Below, one piece after another: positions 48,214 through 60,315 of a DNA stretch of 64,000 bases. The first letter of the stretch is position 1. Each line of letters begins with the position of its first letter. Made by a program: the position numbers and the translations under genes. The notes beneath the pieces were generated by a model that saw only the letters and a list, made by a program, of their open reading frames with translations, did not search any database and was not told the origin of the DNA. This stretch comes from Aplidium turbinatum (taxonomy: Eukaryota > Chordata > Ascidiacea > Aplousobranchia > Polyclinidae): contig OU964931.1 of NCBI GenBank assembly GCA_918807975.1, positions 9,000,251 to 9,064,250 on the forward strand, in the 5' to 3' direction.

Positions 48214-49481
48214 CAGAGGTGGGCAGTAACTAGTTACAAAAGTAACTAGTTACGTTTTGAGTAACTGTAACGGTAACTTCGTTACTATTTTCCAAAAGTA
48301 ACGAAACGCGGTAACTAGTTCCTATTTTAACACTTTTTCAACAGTTACAGTTACAAGTTACTTTTGTATTAAAATTTTAGTTTTTAATTGCCGTTTATTT
48401 CTCTGCACGTGTTTGTGTCTTGCTTAGTGCGTGTTTGCTGCGTTTTGCGCAATAATGCATTTTTTTCGCAGATGTATCGGCGCAGCACTGCGCATGCGCG
48501 GTTCTACTTTTGTTTTGTGGTCTGGTGGAGAAGGGTTGCCATATTGGCGAATTGATCGCCAAAGTCCAGAAATCTGGCGATTTTTTAAGACGTTTAGCTT
48601 CATATTTATGATTTAGCTCTTTTTTGGCGATTTTTTATAACTGATTTGGCTAAATTAGTTGTTTTTGGCGATTAATCAATATGTACCAAAGACAGGCAAG
48701 ACACAACAATGCAACAAGGTTGAGCATTATAATAATAAATTTTACATATTTACAAATGAATTTAACAGTCAAACGTTTTCGGTTTAACTTAAGCCCTCAT
48801 CAGGAACCTGAAAATATTTATAAAAATGCAGTAAATTTCAACTTCTTGAAGGTAACTAACTAACTGACTTTAAGCATCAAGAAACACGCAGCGATTAAAA
48901 GAAATTTGTTGATGCTTATAGTCAGTTAGTTATAGTTACCTTCAAGAAGTTGAAACTTATTGCATTTAGTGTAACGCTTGCAATGCCTCTAAAAAGATTG
49001 TCTGACATTAAAACCAGCAACAGCATTGCTGTTTGCTTGCCGTTGGTGGACGTTCTTGTGGAAGCAATACAAACCAGATTTGGTCATTGGTTCGAGGACA
49101 GCGACTGCATTCCACCTACAATTTAGACTTATCTGTGTTTAATGCCTGATCATTAAGCGACACTGCTGAATTGAAGACAAAAATAAAACAGAACATGCTT
49201 CAAGCAATTGAAGAAGCAAACTGGTCTGCTGAAGAGGGGAGCAGCAGCGACGCTGAAGTGGATGGTGGTAGGTAGAGCCACGGAGGACTTTTGCACCACT
49301 TTACGCAAATACCTAGAAAAGAAAGCAATGCGCGTTGAATCTGTTACAGGAGTATTTGGAAGCGGACCCTGAGGACAAGTTAAGCGGATCCAGATTCACA
49401 ATTGGACCGATGAAAAAACTGTTTTAAAAACATAGCACTCCCATTCCGTCAAGTGCTGCAGTAGAAATATTGTTTTCATTG

Positions 49482-50181
49482 CAGCACTTGTTCATCACCA
49501 GACTATTCGTTCATCCCCGACGCCGACACACGCTCCATCGACCTGACACTACCAAGACAGGCATGGGTGCGCCTCAACCGTCTCCGTACGGGCGTCGGGC
49601 TTTTCCGCTCAACCATGCACCAATGGGAAATGGCCTCTTCCTCCTGTGAATGTGGTGCCGAGGAACAGACCGCAGACCACATCATTGATTGATTGATTAA
49701 ATCTTTATCCTCGGACTGGGAAAGCTTCTTGCAGAACTTAATCCTGGCAGTTTCGAATACTTGTAGAGGCTTTAAATCACTGACGCAGGCCCGGTCACCG
49801 AGATTGACAGAGTGAAGTTTCCGATTGTTGAAGTCTTGTTGCCGGGAAATTATTCCATCTATTAGATGCCGCTAAATAGAGAGGAGTCCTTAACGTGCGT
49901 TGCTCAAGCGCATGCCCTGAGAGTCGAACCAGTGCCGCTTGATCTTGAAGCTTTTTCGTTCCAGAAGTGACGCGCTAACCAATTGAACTATCGGGGCGGA
50001 CATCATCGATGACTGTAACATCTTCAAGCCACCTAACGGAGTGGAAGGTCTGCGTCATGGATGATGAAACCAAAGAATGGCTGCTCTCTAGTAGCCTTCC
50101 AGTGTAGTCCGGGAACATCGTGAATCTGGGGCGGTAAAAGGATAGACTTTCGGCCCCAGGGACTCACACAACGACGACGAT
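49482..50181 (+). mobile_element. LINE 3' fragment in the hAT, itself split by SINE B
   Basis: It encodes AWVRLNRLRTGVGLFRSTMH and SCECGAEEQTADH before the SINE. Afterwards it continues with IDDCNIFKPPNGVEGLRV, then a 3' untranslated region ending ACAACGACGACGAT. Joints share ATTG, a possible short target duplication. Its right-hand part and the copy at 34918 are one subfamily. Confidence 0.85.
49686..49999 (-). repeat. SINE B, complete copy
   Basis: The element is flanked by exact ACATCAT (49679-49685, 50000-50006). On plus, the TGATTGATTGATT tail complement comes first, then TTTATCCTCGGACTGGGAAA, ACCGAGATTGACAGAGTGAA, and the head CGCTAACCAATTGAACTATC then GGGGCGG. This copy best defines the family: about 314 bp, tRNA head, (CAAT)n-type tail. 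Confidence 0.92.
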
Positions 50182-50602
50182 TGGGCAAGGATGGACATTT
50201 TAAAGCCCAAAAGGGCAGGCCTGAGTGACGAGCACTTTGAAATGCTCGTATTTCTCAAAGGAAATAAACATATAAGCCACTGAGTATTTTTTTTAAATAA
50301 AACCTTGTTGGTTTTGTACTTGTGCTGTTATGTTAGCATGGATGGCTCTAACACTATATATCAAACATTGCGGTTAAACTGGGCTTGCATGCAGTTTAAC
50401 CGCTGGCCAGGTGCAGAATTTTATGTTCATATTTGTGAGTAACTGAAAGTAACTAGTAACTGTAACTAGTAACGGTAACTAATTACTTTTTAAAATTGGT
50501 AACTGTAACGGTAACTCAGTTACTATTTTGGCCAAGTAACTGTAACTCAGTTACTTTTGAAAGTAACTTTGCCCACCTCTGCATGGGGGTACTTTTCAGC
50601 TC

Positions 50603-50790
50603 AGTTTGTTTTTCATTTCTGACCATCACAAAGAAAAACAATATATGCCAAACATAGCAGAGGTCTAGAAAAGGTAGAAGCAACAAAACGCGGACGATAC
50701 AACGTGCATAGTATCAAAGGGAATCACTTTAAAATTTGGCACGGTCGCAACACGTTAATAAAATTTTAAAATCCAAGTGAACTTTTTTTA
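50603..50790 (-). repeat. R2-family retroposon copy
   Basis: CAGTTTGTTTTTCATTTCTG, then AGAAAAGGTAGAAGCAACAA and TTGGCACGGTCGCAACACG match the other R2 copies. It lies just outside the hAT at 48214-50581. Confidence 0.7.
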
Positions 50791-51224
50791 ACAATTTATA
50801 CGAGTAAAAAATTAATAAAAAAAAAAGCACCGAGTATTCTTCGATATCGCATTTTTTTTTAGTGTCTTGGTTTGAGGATTTCATTGACACCGAGCCCAAA
50901 TTATCCTCTCAACTGTCCTGTCTGCAGATGTATATCAAAATTTAAGGTTTTGTGACAGCTTCTTTGTGATTGACTCAATGTTCATGTATAACTCTAAGCT
51001 AAATTAAATTTTACAAAATATAGCAAATCATTTTTGAAGTTCTGCAGTAGTAGGCCTACAATAACATAAAGCCTGCAGCTAAATAGCTTGGCGGTGTGCA
51101 GAAAATTAAATATAAACTGAGCCTGTTGATTGTCGAACCTCGATCAAGAGTGTTTCATGGTTTTATATACGGTACTGCACATTGTCACTTACCAGGTGCA
51201 CTTTGCCGCACCCTAATGCGTTAT
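50791..51224. other. intergenic stretch
   Basis: The words ACCGAGCCCAAATTATCCTC near 50889 are the complement of GAAGATAATTTGGGCTCGAT at 13116, so a small repeat family has ends at both places. Otherwise nothing recognised. Confidence 0.4.
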
Positions 51225-51575
51225 GTCACAGGTTCGTCGTCGTCGTGTGAACCTCTGGGGCCGAGGATCTATCCTTTTACCACCCGAGATTCACAATGTT
51301 CCCGGACTACACTGGAAGGCTGCGAGAAAGCAGCCAGTCTTTGGTTTCATCATGCATGACACGCAGACATTCCACTCCGTTAGGTGGCTTGAAGATGGAA
51401 GTCATTGATGTGGTCTGCGGTCTGTTCCTTGGCACCACATTCACAGGAGGCCATTCTCCATTGGTGCATGGTTGAGCAGATAAGCCCGACGCCCGTACGG
51501 AGACGGTTGAGGCGTACCCACGCCTGTCTTGGTAGTGTCAGGCCGATGGGACGTATGTCGGCGTCGGGGAGTTAA
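51225..51575 (-). mobile_element. LINE 3' fragment, inverted
   Basis: The minus strand reads GCGTGGGTACGCCTCAACCG, CATGCACCAATGGAGAATGG and TGAATGTGGTGCCAAGGAAC, followed by the same 3' untranslated region as at 35180-35335, ending in CACACGACGACGACG. Frame changes are present. It lies just outside the 3' end of SLC3A2, in the same orientation as that gene. Confidence 0.85.
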
Positions 51576-51896
51576 CCAACGAGACGTGAATTTAAAGAAT
51601 GGCATCACAATTTTCAACTGTATCCAAAAGGAGGCAGGCTAATGCATCTGAGCTGTGATATAAAACCAAAGGAGCCTGGTGCAATGCTAAAGAAATTTAT
51701 TGAACATCGCGTCTCTAACGAAATGATGCAATGAAAGACGCGAGGCAAACATCAGCAATCTTGGAAAATCGCAGCGCGACAACAGAGTGTCATAATGACG
51801 TAAGTGTAACATCCGACGGTTGACTTGTTAAAGGCATGATGTGAGTGAAGACTAGATCATGGTGTAACTGGTAAAGTATCCAAAAAGCGATTAAAC

Positions 51897-51902
51897 TTTA
51901 TT
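51897..51902 (-). terminator. possible SLC3A2 polyadenylation signal
   Basis: AATAAA on the minus strand lies 106 bases past the SLC3A2 stop codon, in the sequence TATCAATAAAGTTTAATCG. Confidence 0.65.
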
Positions 51903-52007
51903 GATAAAGCTTGCGAATTGGAAGAACTGGTGTCTTAAAATGACCGGACAACCATTCAAAAAGTTTTCGACAGACGTTGATTGTGGCACCGGAACTTCGG
52001 TCAAATG

Positions 52008-55000
52008 TTACTTGAGAATCAAGGTTGTGCCACTCGGCAATGCCAACTCTTTGAGTTTGATCTTCTTATCAGTGCTCAAGGAGGTGGAAGAAACCAGCAA
52101 CTGAAAAAAATAACTTAATAAGACCGACAAACTATCCAGACGGCAAATCAACCGCTTGTTTTACATTGATTTGCTGTTGTGGAAGTGCAATGGTGTTACA
52201 GACCACGATTATTAGTGTATTTGAAAACGAAACCTTCACCAATGCAAAAACACATACCGTGGCCTCTTCAGCTAGACTGCCATCTTTCTCCAAGCCATTC
52301 TTCACAGCAACGTTGACTGTATGATCCGTAGGGCTGAGGTTACTAACGACCAAAACAGGCGGCTTCACATCCCATTGTCGACGGAAGGCCACAACGTCGT
52401 CATTTCCTACAAAAGATCGATTAAAGGAGATGCCGATAAACGTGTTATGATTTGTGGCAGAAACAGATACGAAGCATACCGGTTTCAAGGAAGTCAAACT
52501 TTGTGTCGGCATTGCGCGAGTCAAAGCGGAGAGAATGCAGTGCTTGGATGCCTTGTACGCGTCGAACCGTCAATTCCTTTGTCTGCTTCAACACATCCGA
52601 ACTGCCATTCAAGGGGACACTCTGAAACAATAGAATATACAGTAGTTACAGCAACATCACACGCAATAAAATTCCTTCAAGGGTTGCTCAACAGTAACAT
52701 GGCGATGCGCCGGTATGGGAAGGGCTACTGTTCAAAAGCACATGGGTACAGTAGGGGGTGTGCAGAAATGAAAACGCGATTGTGTAATACACCTTTACAT
52801 TGTTCGACATACCCAATACGGAAAATTACCACTTTTTTACATTGATCCAACGTCTGCAGACGTTGAACCAAAAAAAAAACAGCTGATTTGCTGTCTGGGA
52901 TCCAGCACCGAAGTGTTGGCGAACTATCAATACGAATGCAGACTGTTGCTCACATCTCTGAAATCTCTGGAGTCCCAGGTGAAAATCGGAGAGGTGGCTG
53001 CTAGTTCATCGCCAGAACGAAGGATCGGTACTCCAGGCAGCGCCATCGTCAAAATATGGAGGGCCGCGGCAAGGTTAGTGTTGTTGAGACGAGTTGTTGC
53101 AAGGTCAACATCGAGTGGACTCGCCTGCGGAAAAAGGTGAGTTAATGGCTTGCTTCTACACATAACGATGAACCAGTAAACAATCACACAACTAACGATA
53201 CTTAGTAAGTTGAGAACATGAAGTGAAAACTTTTGCTCACTACAAAGCCACCAATGTTCCTGGATTGATTCCGCCACTTCATAACTGCATCTTGAATGAA
53301 CTTCCCAGAACTGCTGCCAGTGCGAGAAGCGACCTCAGCATTTAAAAAGACAGGAGCACGTGCGGTGTTGGTTTGATTGACAGTCAGTGGCACAGGATTT
53401 AACGAAGCGTCAGGATCAGATGAATACACATAGAGAGCTCTGTATGAAAAATATTACAGAAACTGATCAAATAAACATCCCATGTATACAAGTATTTGCA
53501 CTGTGACAAAATAAATGTAGAAAGAGGCAGAACAGGAACTAGCAAAAACTCACTTTGCCGATCCATTGTTCACAAAGAACTGGTCCCAAACACTTTGAAC
53601 AAAAGATGCCCTAGTTGCTTTAGCCATCTTGCCAATGTCTCGAATCTGAATCCCATCAATGCCTCTGGCAAACCAGGAAGTCAAAACACCCTGTAAAAAA
53701 TATGAGTAAGATTGTAAGTGAGAATACAAAAAAGAGTACACAGCAATGTTCTGTATTGCTCCATTACTCACATTAATGTATTCCATTGCACGTGGATTGC
53801 TATAATCCAGAACAGCACGAACAGGTTTGGCGTCGGGGTCAATCTTGTAACTCTCGCCCCGTGTTGCATCATGCACCCAGTTACGGTCCTTAAAAAGAAA
53901 ATACCAGTAAGTAAGCCCATATGAGACTTTATCAACGCAACAGAAAAGTGCCTAAAAAGTTAGTACAAACCATATTAGCCGTGGTAGAACGCCAAAATAG
54001 CACTCCACAATCGCCAGACCCCTGGCCTGAACAAGTTGCAGCAGAACTGTTACGAAAAACGCTGCTGCTTGTGGATACAGTGTCAATGACGACATCCACC
54101 ATCACCTTCATTTCTGGAAAAAATAAACATAAACCATGGCAATGCAATGCAAAAAAACGATATTGTTTTAAAGAATAATCATGGAAGCTTAGTGTGTAGT
54201 GTACCGTACCTTTCTTATGAGCAGCATCAATCAAACTCGTTAGGTTAGCTTCATCACCCATCACAGCAGCAGCATCACTTTCTTTTGCAGCTCCAGTGAC
54301 AACAAGGGATTTAGCATGCAAGCTTTCAACATAGGGAAGATGATCTTTCATTGCTGAGTACAAAAGTTGGGATTATTATATTACATCAGAAAAGTAAATA
54401 AATATCCCACAATGAGCATTCTGTGAAACGTCTTCTAAACGCCCAATCTTCCATTTAAAAAAGCAAAAGTGAAGTCAGTAGGCCACTATGCCCACACAAA
54501 CAGGTGTGGAAAGAGGGATAAAGCTCTGTGAAAGTGGTGTAGGCTAAAGTAATGAACTAATCATACAGTAAGAGGCAGGTCTTTTTATAGCTTAACCAAG
54601 AAACCATACATGCATGAATGCGAGTGTGGCACTACAAAAAAAAAACAGAACCATAACTAATGCAAACCTTCAAATCCTTCAGCAAACTCTTCAACATTTG
54701 CTTCATATGCAACCGTGTCTTGATACCATTCAGGAACAGGTTCTGGCTTGCAACGAGGTGCATTTACAACAATTAATATAGCCCCAATAAGCATGGCAAG
54801 CCACACAAGCCAGAATACAATAAACAAGGCCCAGCGAGCACGAACCCATTTGGGCTGATTAGATATTTCTGAAAATAAAATGGCAATAAGACACAAAATA
54901 AACAGAAAAATTCTAAGATAAAGTTTCTTAACAAAAGGCAAAATAAAATTACAAAATGCCGCTTAATTTGCTTGGTTTTAATTGCTTTACAGACGAGACT

Positions 55001-55522
55001 AAAAAAATAAAGTTCATTATTGAAGGAAATATGTAGGCTAGCCTTTTCAGTTTTGTAGGTAAATATTCCGACTATGTAGTATCAAGACAAAAAGGCTGTG
55101 CCTTCAGCTATAATTGCTTGAAACCTACAGGACTCATCTTGACCATGGCTGACTGTTTCTCCAAGACACACATGAAGCTAACCATCTAGTACCAGCAGAA
55201 CTAAAATTTCACATACAAAATGTGCACAAAGTTCAAAATTTTACACTGTGATAGGCTACAGCTAAATTTGTTATGAATATTAAATTGACACCTATTTCAA
55301 ACCAATCCATAGTTTAAACGTAAGTAGCCTACAGATATTTGTAGGTTTAAGTTATAACATACCCAATAATTCCTCTTTTTTTAAACCAGTAAAGCGAGGC
55401 TCTTTTTCTTCCTCTTTTAACAAACCTTGGTCAGTTTTGACCTCAACATCAGCAGGGTTGAGTTTTGCCTCTTCAGACATGTCACCCATTTCAACATCAA
55501 GCGGTTTTTCTGGACTACCCAT
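52008..55522 (-). CDS. SLC3A2: SLC3A2 / 4F2 heavy chain, complete CDS, 11 exons
   Basis: Type II membrane glycoprotein that partners SLC7 light chains in heteromeric amino-acid exchangers. Minus-strand exons: 55522-55363, 54868-54668, 54353-54210, 54113-53971, 53888-53772, 53690-53554, 53439-53241, 53124-52954, 52621-52480, 52406-52258 and 52100-52008. All phases agree; total 1656 bases, 551 residues, like human 4F2hc (about 529). The start is the ATG at 55522 (MGSPEKPLDVEMGDMSEEAK). PRFTGLKKEELL and WVRARWALFIVFWL lead into the single TM (IVFWLVWLAMLIGAILIVV) and APRC, the Cys that bonds to the light chain in mammals. The ectodomain is glucosidase-like: GVLTSWFARGIDGIQIRDI, LPGVPILRSGDELA, and a final GTTLILK. 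As in the family, the catalytic residues of true glucosidases are not obvious. A minus-strand TTTGCAG acceptor at about 55580 suggests a spliced 5' untranslated region. Confidence 0.94.
52135..52175. repeat. half copy of the palindromic MITE in SLC3A2 intron 10
   Basis: CAGACGGCAAATCAACCGC and TTTTACATTGATTTGCTG match one arm of the family; the second arm is missing. Confidence 0.5.
52838..52905. repeat. palindromic MITE copy in SLC3A2 intron 8
   Basis: TTTTACATTGATCCAACGTC, then TGCAGACGTTGAACC, then GCTGATTTGCTGTCTGGG. The A-run after GAACC replaces part of the right arm. Confidence 0.75.
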
Positions 55523-55905
55523 TTCAATCAATTTTCTCACTTTTATAGAAATAACCTAGTAAAAGCGTAATCTGCAAACACAAAAAACGTAAAAACTTAA
55601 TTACTTCAGTACATAAACCCTTCAGGGAGGCTGCTGTCCTAGGAGTGCACTCCACACTGCTTCCATTCCACACCCAACAATTTAACATTTGCAAAACGCT
55701 ACTGGCAAATGGCCAAAACTTAGCCCAACCTAAACCTACGCGAGATGACGCAACATTAACAAAGCCTGCGCAGTGAGCTCAAACCAAAAGCCCGGATGAA
55801 ACCGGTTAAAACCAGATTGCTTTTTTCGAGTTAGGCAAAACGTCACCATGAGACATCACATTTTTGATGACATACATTTTTTTCGTAAAGAATTAGGAAT
55901 CGAAT

Positions 55906-57262
55906 TAGGGTTGCCAGATTGGGCGCTTTTACGCCCAATTGGGCTACTTTTGATTTCTCCAGGCGCCAAAAATTCGCGTTGGGCGTGCTTTTTTGGTTGG
56001 CGCCCAATTGGGCTACTTTTTTTTTTTAAATATAAAATAACTTTTTATGTAAAAATTGTAGTATGTTTAAAATTTTTACCTAATTTTTAGTTATTTCACT
56101 GAGGAGCAGCGTTTTTGGAGACCTCGGTCAGGCAAGGTTACCAATTTGGTAGAAAGGTGTCAATTTTCAAAAATGTGCATGTTTAGGGTTTAATATCTGG
56201 CAATCTTGGCAACTTAAGTGATCCAGGTTTTTATGAAAATGCAGGTGGATATCCAGTTCAGTTTGTTTTTATTTCTAACCATCACAACGAAAAACAATAA
56301 ACGTCAAACATATGCAGGGGTCTAGAAAAAGGTAGAAGCGACAAAACACGGACGCTATAGCGTGCATGATGCCAAAGCAGGACAATCAGTTATGGCATGG
56401 TCGCAACACCTTAATAAAGTTTTTACAAATGTAGAAAGATGAGAGAAAAAAGGCTAGTGAAGTTTTTTTTTAACAATTTATATGAGTAAAAAAAAAAACA
56501 AGACGAAAAGATACTTTCTAAGTTGATCGACCTTGGTGGGTTATCAAAACTGTTGATGGTCTTGAGGGGAACACTTTTGAAGCGTTAGCTCAGTCGGGAA
56601 CCTTTTTAAGTAAGAGAGCCATGGCATTAAAGCTGCATTTTTGGAAATACATTTTCGTGAGAGCCGTAGGTTATACTGCAATGCCTTAACACTTAATACA
56701 ATTAACATGTGGTGGCACTGGTGAAGTTTTGAAAGTAGGAACGTGTCTTGGCAAGAGGAGAAAAACAGCAGGGGGGTTTTCCCCACCAGAAAAAAATGAA
56801 AAATTACAATTAATTTGGTGCATTCTGAGCGCATTTTCAGCTCTAAATTGTAATGAAAAGTTAAGATAAAACTTTTGCGGTTTGCACTTTAGAAGATTTT
56901 TTTTTGCGAGCCAGATGCCGTCTTCAAAAGAGCCATAGGTTTCCCACCCTTGCGTTAGCTCATCACGAAAAGAAATTAAACCATTTTTTGTGTTTAGGTA
57001 CTTGTTTGTAGTTATTTTAACAAACAGTTGAGTGAATGCATATGGTTGCCAATCTGTCTGAAAGATGTAAAGAACTGGAAAAAACACTTATAATTTGGGA
57101 CTGATGATCAAGCGCTCTGGAAGTATTTTGTATAATAGCCTATCTCTTTGCTTGGGCTCCATTTTGGGCTCCATTTTAGAACCCCCAAAAGAATTGGGCT
57201 ACTTTTGGGCTACTTTTTGCATAAGCTTGGGCTCTTTTTTATATTAACCTCTGGCAACCCTA
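55906..57262. mobile_element. hAT-type element with TAGGGTTGCC ends
   Basis: Ends are TAGGGTTGCCAGATTGGG and CTCTGGCAACCCTA, with exact AATCGAAT flanking (55898-55905, 57263-57270). GGGCTACTTTT words occur in both subterminal regions. It carries an R2 copy (56258-56430) and a CTCAGAATGCACCAAAT-type module (56800-56835, complement). No transposase seen. It lies just upstream of SLC3A2. Confidence 0.9.
56258..56430 (-). repeat. R2-family retroposon copy inside the hAT
   Basis: CAGTTCAGTTTGTTTTTATT, AGAAAAAGGTAGAAGCGACA and GGCATGGTCGCAACACCTTA match the other copies and orientation. Confidence 0.75.
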
Positions 57263-57270
57263 AATCGAAT

Positions 57271-58442
57271 GAAGCGTTTACACGAGTTATTCCTGATGAG
57301 GAGTGAGGACACTATGCGGTGTTGAAAATGTTGGATTTAGTAGTTTTTTCTTGTTTTTTTGTGTGTTTAATAAAAAATGTTAAATTCGTTAACGCAGCCT
57401 ACCGTTACTGAGTGTTATAGGCTATATGAACCCCATCTGGTACAAGTCAAGCTCTCTACCAAGGCTCAAACATAACATCGTGTTAAAACATAATCAAATT
57501 AATCATCTGGCCAATAACCTTTCTTCATTAACTTTTGTATTCACAACATGCCTAGCAGAAATAAACGAAGGCTCTTTTTTTCTCCAGCTGCGCTCCTGAT
57601 CCGAAAATATTTACTCCGGCTTCTGCTCCGAAATTCATTTCGAAGTGAAATAAGCGTGAAACTACCTATTTCAAATAGTTTTTAAAAAAAAAGTTACAAA
57701 AATCCCAAAAATACCCGAGCTTTTATAAAAAAAAAACTAGCGGGTTGGGCTTTTTAAAAAAAAGCCCTGGCTTTTCTCAAACCTGCCTTTGCTACACTAT
57801 GCCCCCCTCCCCGGAAAGGAGAATAACCAACTTTTATGATTTAATTTAGGGTGCTTTTAACAAAACATTTTTGCATGTAAAGCATTAAATCACCAGTTAG
57901 GGCCCCTAATTTGCGTGCAGTGCATTTCAATTACCTTTCCGGGCCCTTTTTCTACATTACGGGCCCTCCCCAGGACTAAAGAATAACAACTTTTATACTT
58001 GAATTTAGTCGTTTAGGATGGTTTTAACCAAACATTTTTGTGCGTAAACTATAAAATCACAATTTCGGGCCCCCAACAATCACAGCTGGGCCCTCAAGGA
58101 TACACCGTACCCTCCAGTCCGTACCCCCTCTCATAGGCCTGGCGTACACTTCGTAGCCTACGTCTTCGGTGTTTATGAACTCAACAGAACTGTTTGAAGT
58201 AGGCTATCACAGGCTAAAGCTACTAACGACCCATGCAGATCACCTGCGTACCGTAACTAATTACTGAACTATTTCTTGTTGGTGTCACTGTCAAACTTGA
58301 TTTTCTGTAGATTACCATTTCCATAGTTCATATTCGACCACACTTAATTAGGCCTACTTTAATTTTAGTTTGGCCGCCTTGACTTAGGCCCAGCTGTGAT
58401 TACACGCAAACTTTTTTGGTAGGCTACCAGCAATTTATTCAA
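57271..58442. other. intergenic stretch with a diverged tandem duplication
   Basis: Two related blocks, about 57790-57960 and 57965-58110, share GAATAACCAACTTTTAT/GAATAACAACTTTTATA, AACAAAACATTTTTG/AACCAAACATTTTTG and a GGGCCC close. They look like an old tandem duplication of a hAT end. No gene seen. Confidence 0.5.
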
Positions 58443-58450
58443 GTTACAGT

Positions 58451-60311
58451 CAGTGGCGCCGGCAGAGGGGGGGCAGGCGGGGCAGCTGCCCCCCCAATGT
58501 TTTGGGCATCATTTTTTTTATTTTTTATTAATACATATTAATATTATTTTTTTAATATTTGGATCCCAACTTCAAGTAAGTCAACTCAAGTTGCAAGGGG
58601 GGGGGGGGGGGGAGGTAAAAGCTCTCTCTTAAAAGAAAGTATGGAAAACCTTGATGACTAAATTGTACAGTAGATAAAAAGATTTTCTACAGAAGCAAAG
58701 ATATAGACTTTTTAAAGTTTTAACTAACGTTACATTGATGTAGAAAAATAACAACCTGTTAAATTTTTGATACCTCACACTCCCATGACTTCTTCCGCGA
58801 GCATTTTAGCATTGGTTGCTTGCAGTGATTCTTTCACTTAAACAAAACGTTTTGTTTCAGCAGTTTTGAGTTTTTCGATTCTTAAGTTGTAAAAGAGACT
58901 CAATTTCTCCAATATTTATCATTTATGTTTCTTCTTTAATCTCAGCAGAGTATAAAACTTGTAAAAGTTTTTCATCCATACGACGTCATGAATGAAATTA
59001 TATCTCAAATCGGCGTAATGACGTAACATCATCTAAACATTTTACCGAATAATAAATTAACAAATTCGATCGTCAAAAGTGGTTTGGTGGTGGTAAATAT
59101 TACGTAATGAAAAAAATGTGATAAGGTTGGAAGACATTACGTCATGTATTTTCAATACAAATATGAAGTTTAAAATTTATTCTTTTGTTCATAGTCGTAA
59201 TTCACCTTCAAAGCGGTACTACAAAGAACAATTATCGATAAGGGGGGCATCAAGAATATGTCGACATGACTTTTAAGGTTTACGTCAGCTCCGTAGATCA
59301 GTAAAATATAAGGTTCTCATTATCGTGATTGTAAGCCGCGGTTTTTCTCTAAAAAACAGATTCCCGGGAAGCTAAACATTTTTTCCAGCCCTGGTCGAAA
59401 ACAAGAGAAATTAAATAATATACCACTGTCTTGCACCAGTGGCGTAGCCAAGGGAGGGAGGTTCGGGGGTTTCAACCCTTCAAATTGAATTTACGGATGT
59501 TAATACATTGTTTACAAGAAAAGTTTTAGCCTATGATGTAATTTCTCGTCAAACTGTGCAAGGATGCAAGCCATCTGCAACTGCTGAGATCGCTTGTTCG
59601 ATCTAGATTAACATCTAAACAGCTATTCGTTATACAAAACTTGACTATATCAGAAATAACCTACAGTAACTTCATTGTCTCAAAGCTTTTTGTTTGACAC
59701 TCATCAAGATGTATGATCTCTATGACGTTACATTTTCTAAACTTTGGGTTGACTTCAGAGCATAAAAGTTAGTGACTTACCGGAATAAGATCGTTTTTTG
59801 AATCAACCAAGGAGAAAATTGATAAATAATAAAACTGTAATAATCTCACAAAAAAAAGCAATCAATCTATGTCTCTAAAACAAAGTTTGCCTAATTTTAA
59901 ACCAAACTGTATTAAAAGAGCGAGTTTTGCCAATACCAAACATTCAAATATCTCAGTCTGGAATTAGCAACAAGAAAACATAGGACTTAGCTTTATTTCC
60001 GAAAAATGCCGAAGAAAACATGATCTTATCCTTTTGCCATGCCACCGGACAGCACCACTTTACAGAAATACTCATACCCACAATTTTGTTGAAAATGCTC
60101 TCAGAATGCACCAAACGGAAAGTAATTTTTCAAAATTTTCTGGGGGAGGCCCCCCAGACCCCCCGCCGCTAAGTGTCACCTTCGGCGAACACGCCATCGG
60201 GCTTCGTCCGCCGGCTGTCAACACCCCCCCTTTCAAAATTTTGGACTATGCTACTGTCTTGCACTGTCAATATTTTGCCCCCCCAATGTTGAAGGTCTGG
60301 CGGCGCCACTG
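58451..60311. mobile_element. hAT-type element hosting another hAT
   Basis: Ends are CAGTGGCGCCGGCAGAGG and GGTCTGGCGGCGCCACTG, with exact GTTACAGT flanking (58443-58450, 60312-60319). The left subterminal GGCAGCTGCCCCCCCAATGT is matched by GCCCCCCCAATGTTGAAG at right. A 16-G run lies at 58597-58612. No transposase seen. Its right target duplication includes the first four bases of the Tigger MITE, so it inserted at that MITE's edge. Confidence 0.92.
59437..60256. mobile_element. deletion derivative of the 8452-type hAT
   Basis: Ends are CAGTGGCGTAGCCAAGGG and TTGGACTATGCTACTG, with exact TCTTGCAC flanking (59429-59436, 60257-60264). Roughly the first 660 bases of the 8452 element and its far end are present in inverted orientation, for example GACTTACCGGAATAAGATCG against CGATCTAATTCCGGTAAGTC at 8922. 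The transposase region is deleted. Confidence 0.92.
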
Positions 60312-60315
60312 GTTA

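Larger units (their letters stand above)
48214..50581 (+). mobile_element. hAT transposon, broken by a LINE
   Basis: Ends are CAGAGGTGGGCAGTAACT and AGTAACTTTGCCCACCTCTG, with exact CATGGGGG flanking (48206-48213, 50582-50589). Long arrays of GTAACTAGTTAC/GTAACGGTAAC words lie inside both ends. The plus strand keeps transposase pieces: QTRFGHWFEDSD near 49070, SSAAVEILFSL near 49465, and KPKRAGLSDEHFEMLVFLKG near 50205-50270. The last two belong to one dimerisation domain and are now separated by a LINE at 49482-50181. Stops and lost regions make it inactive. Confidence 0.9.

Noticed and set aside
48240-48380. GTAACTAGTTAC array as a satellite or protein-binding operator
   Set aside because: The words are mirrored at the other end of a hAT with exact duplications and are its subterminal repeats.
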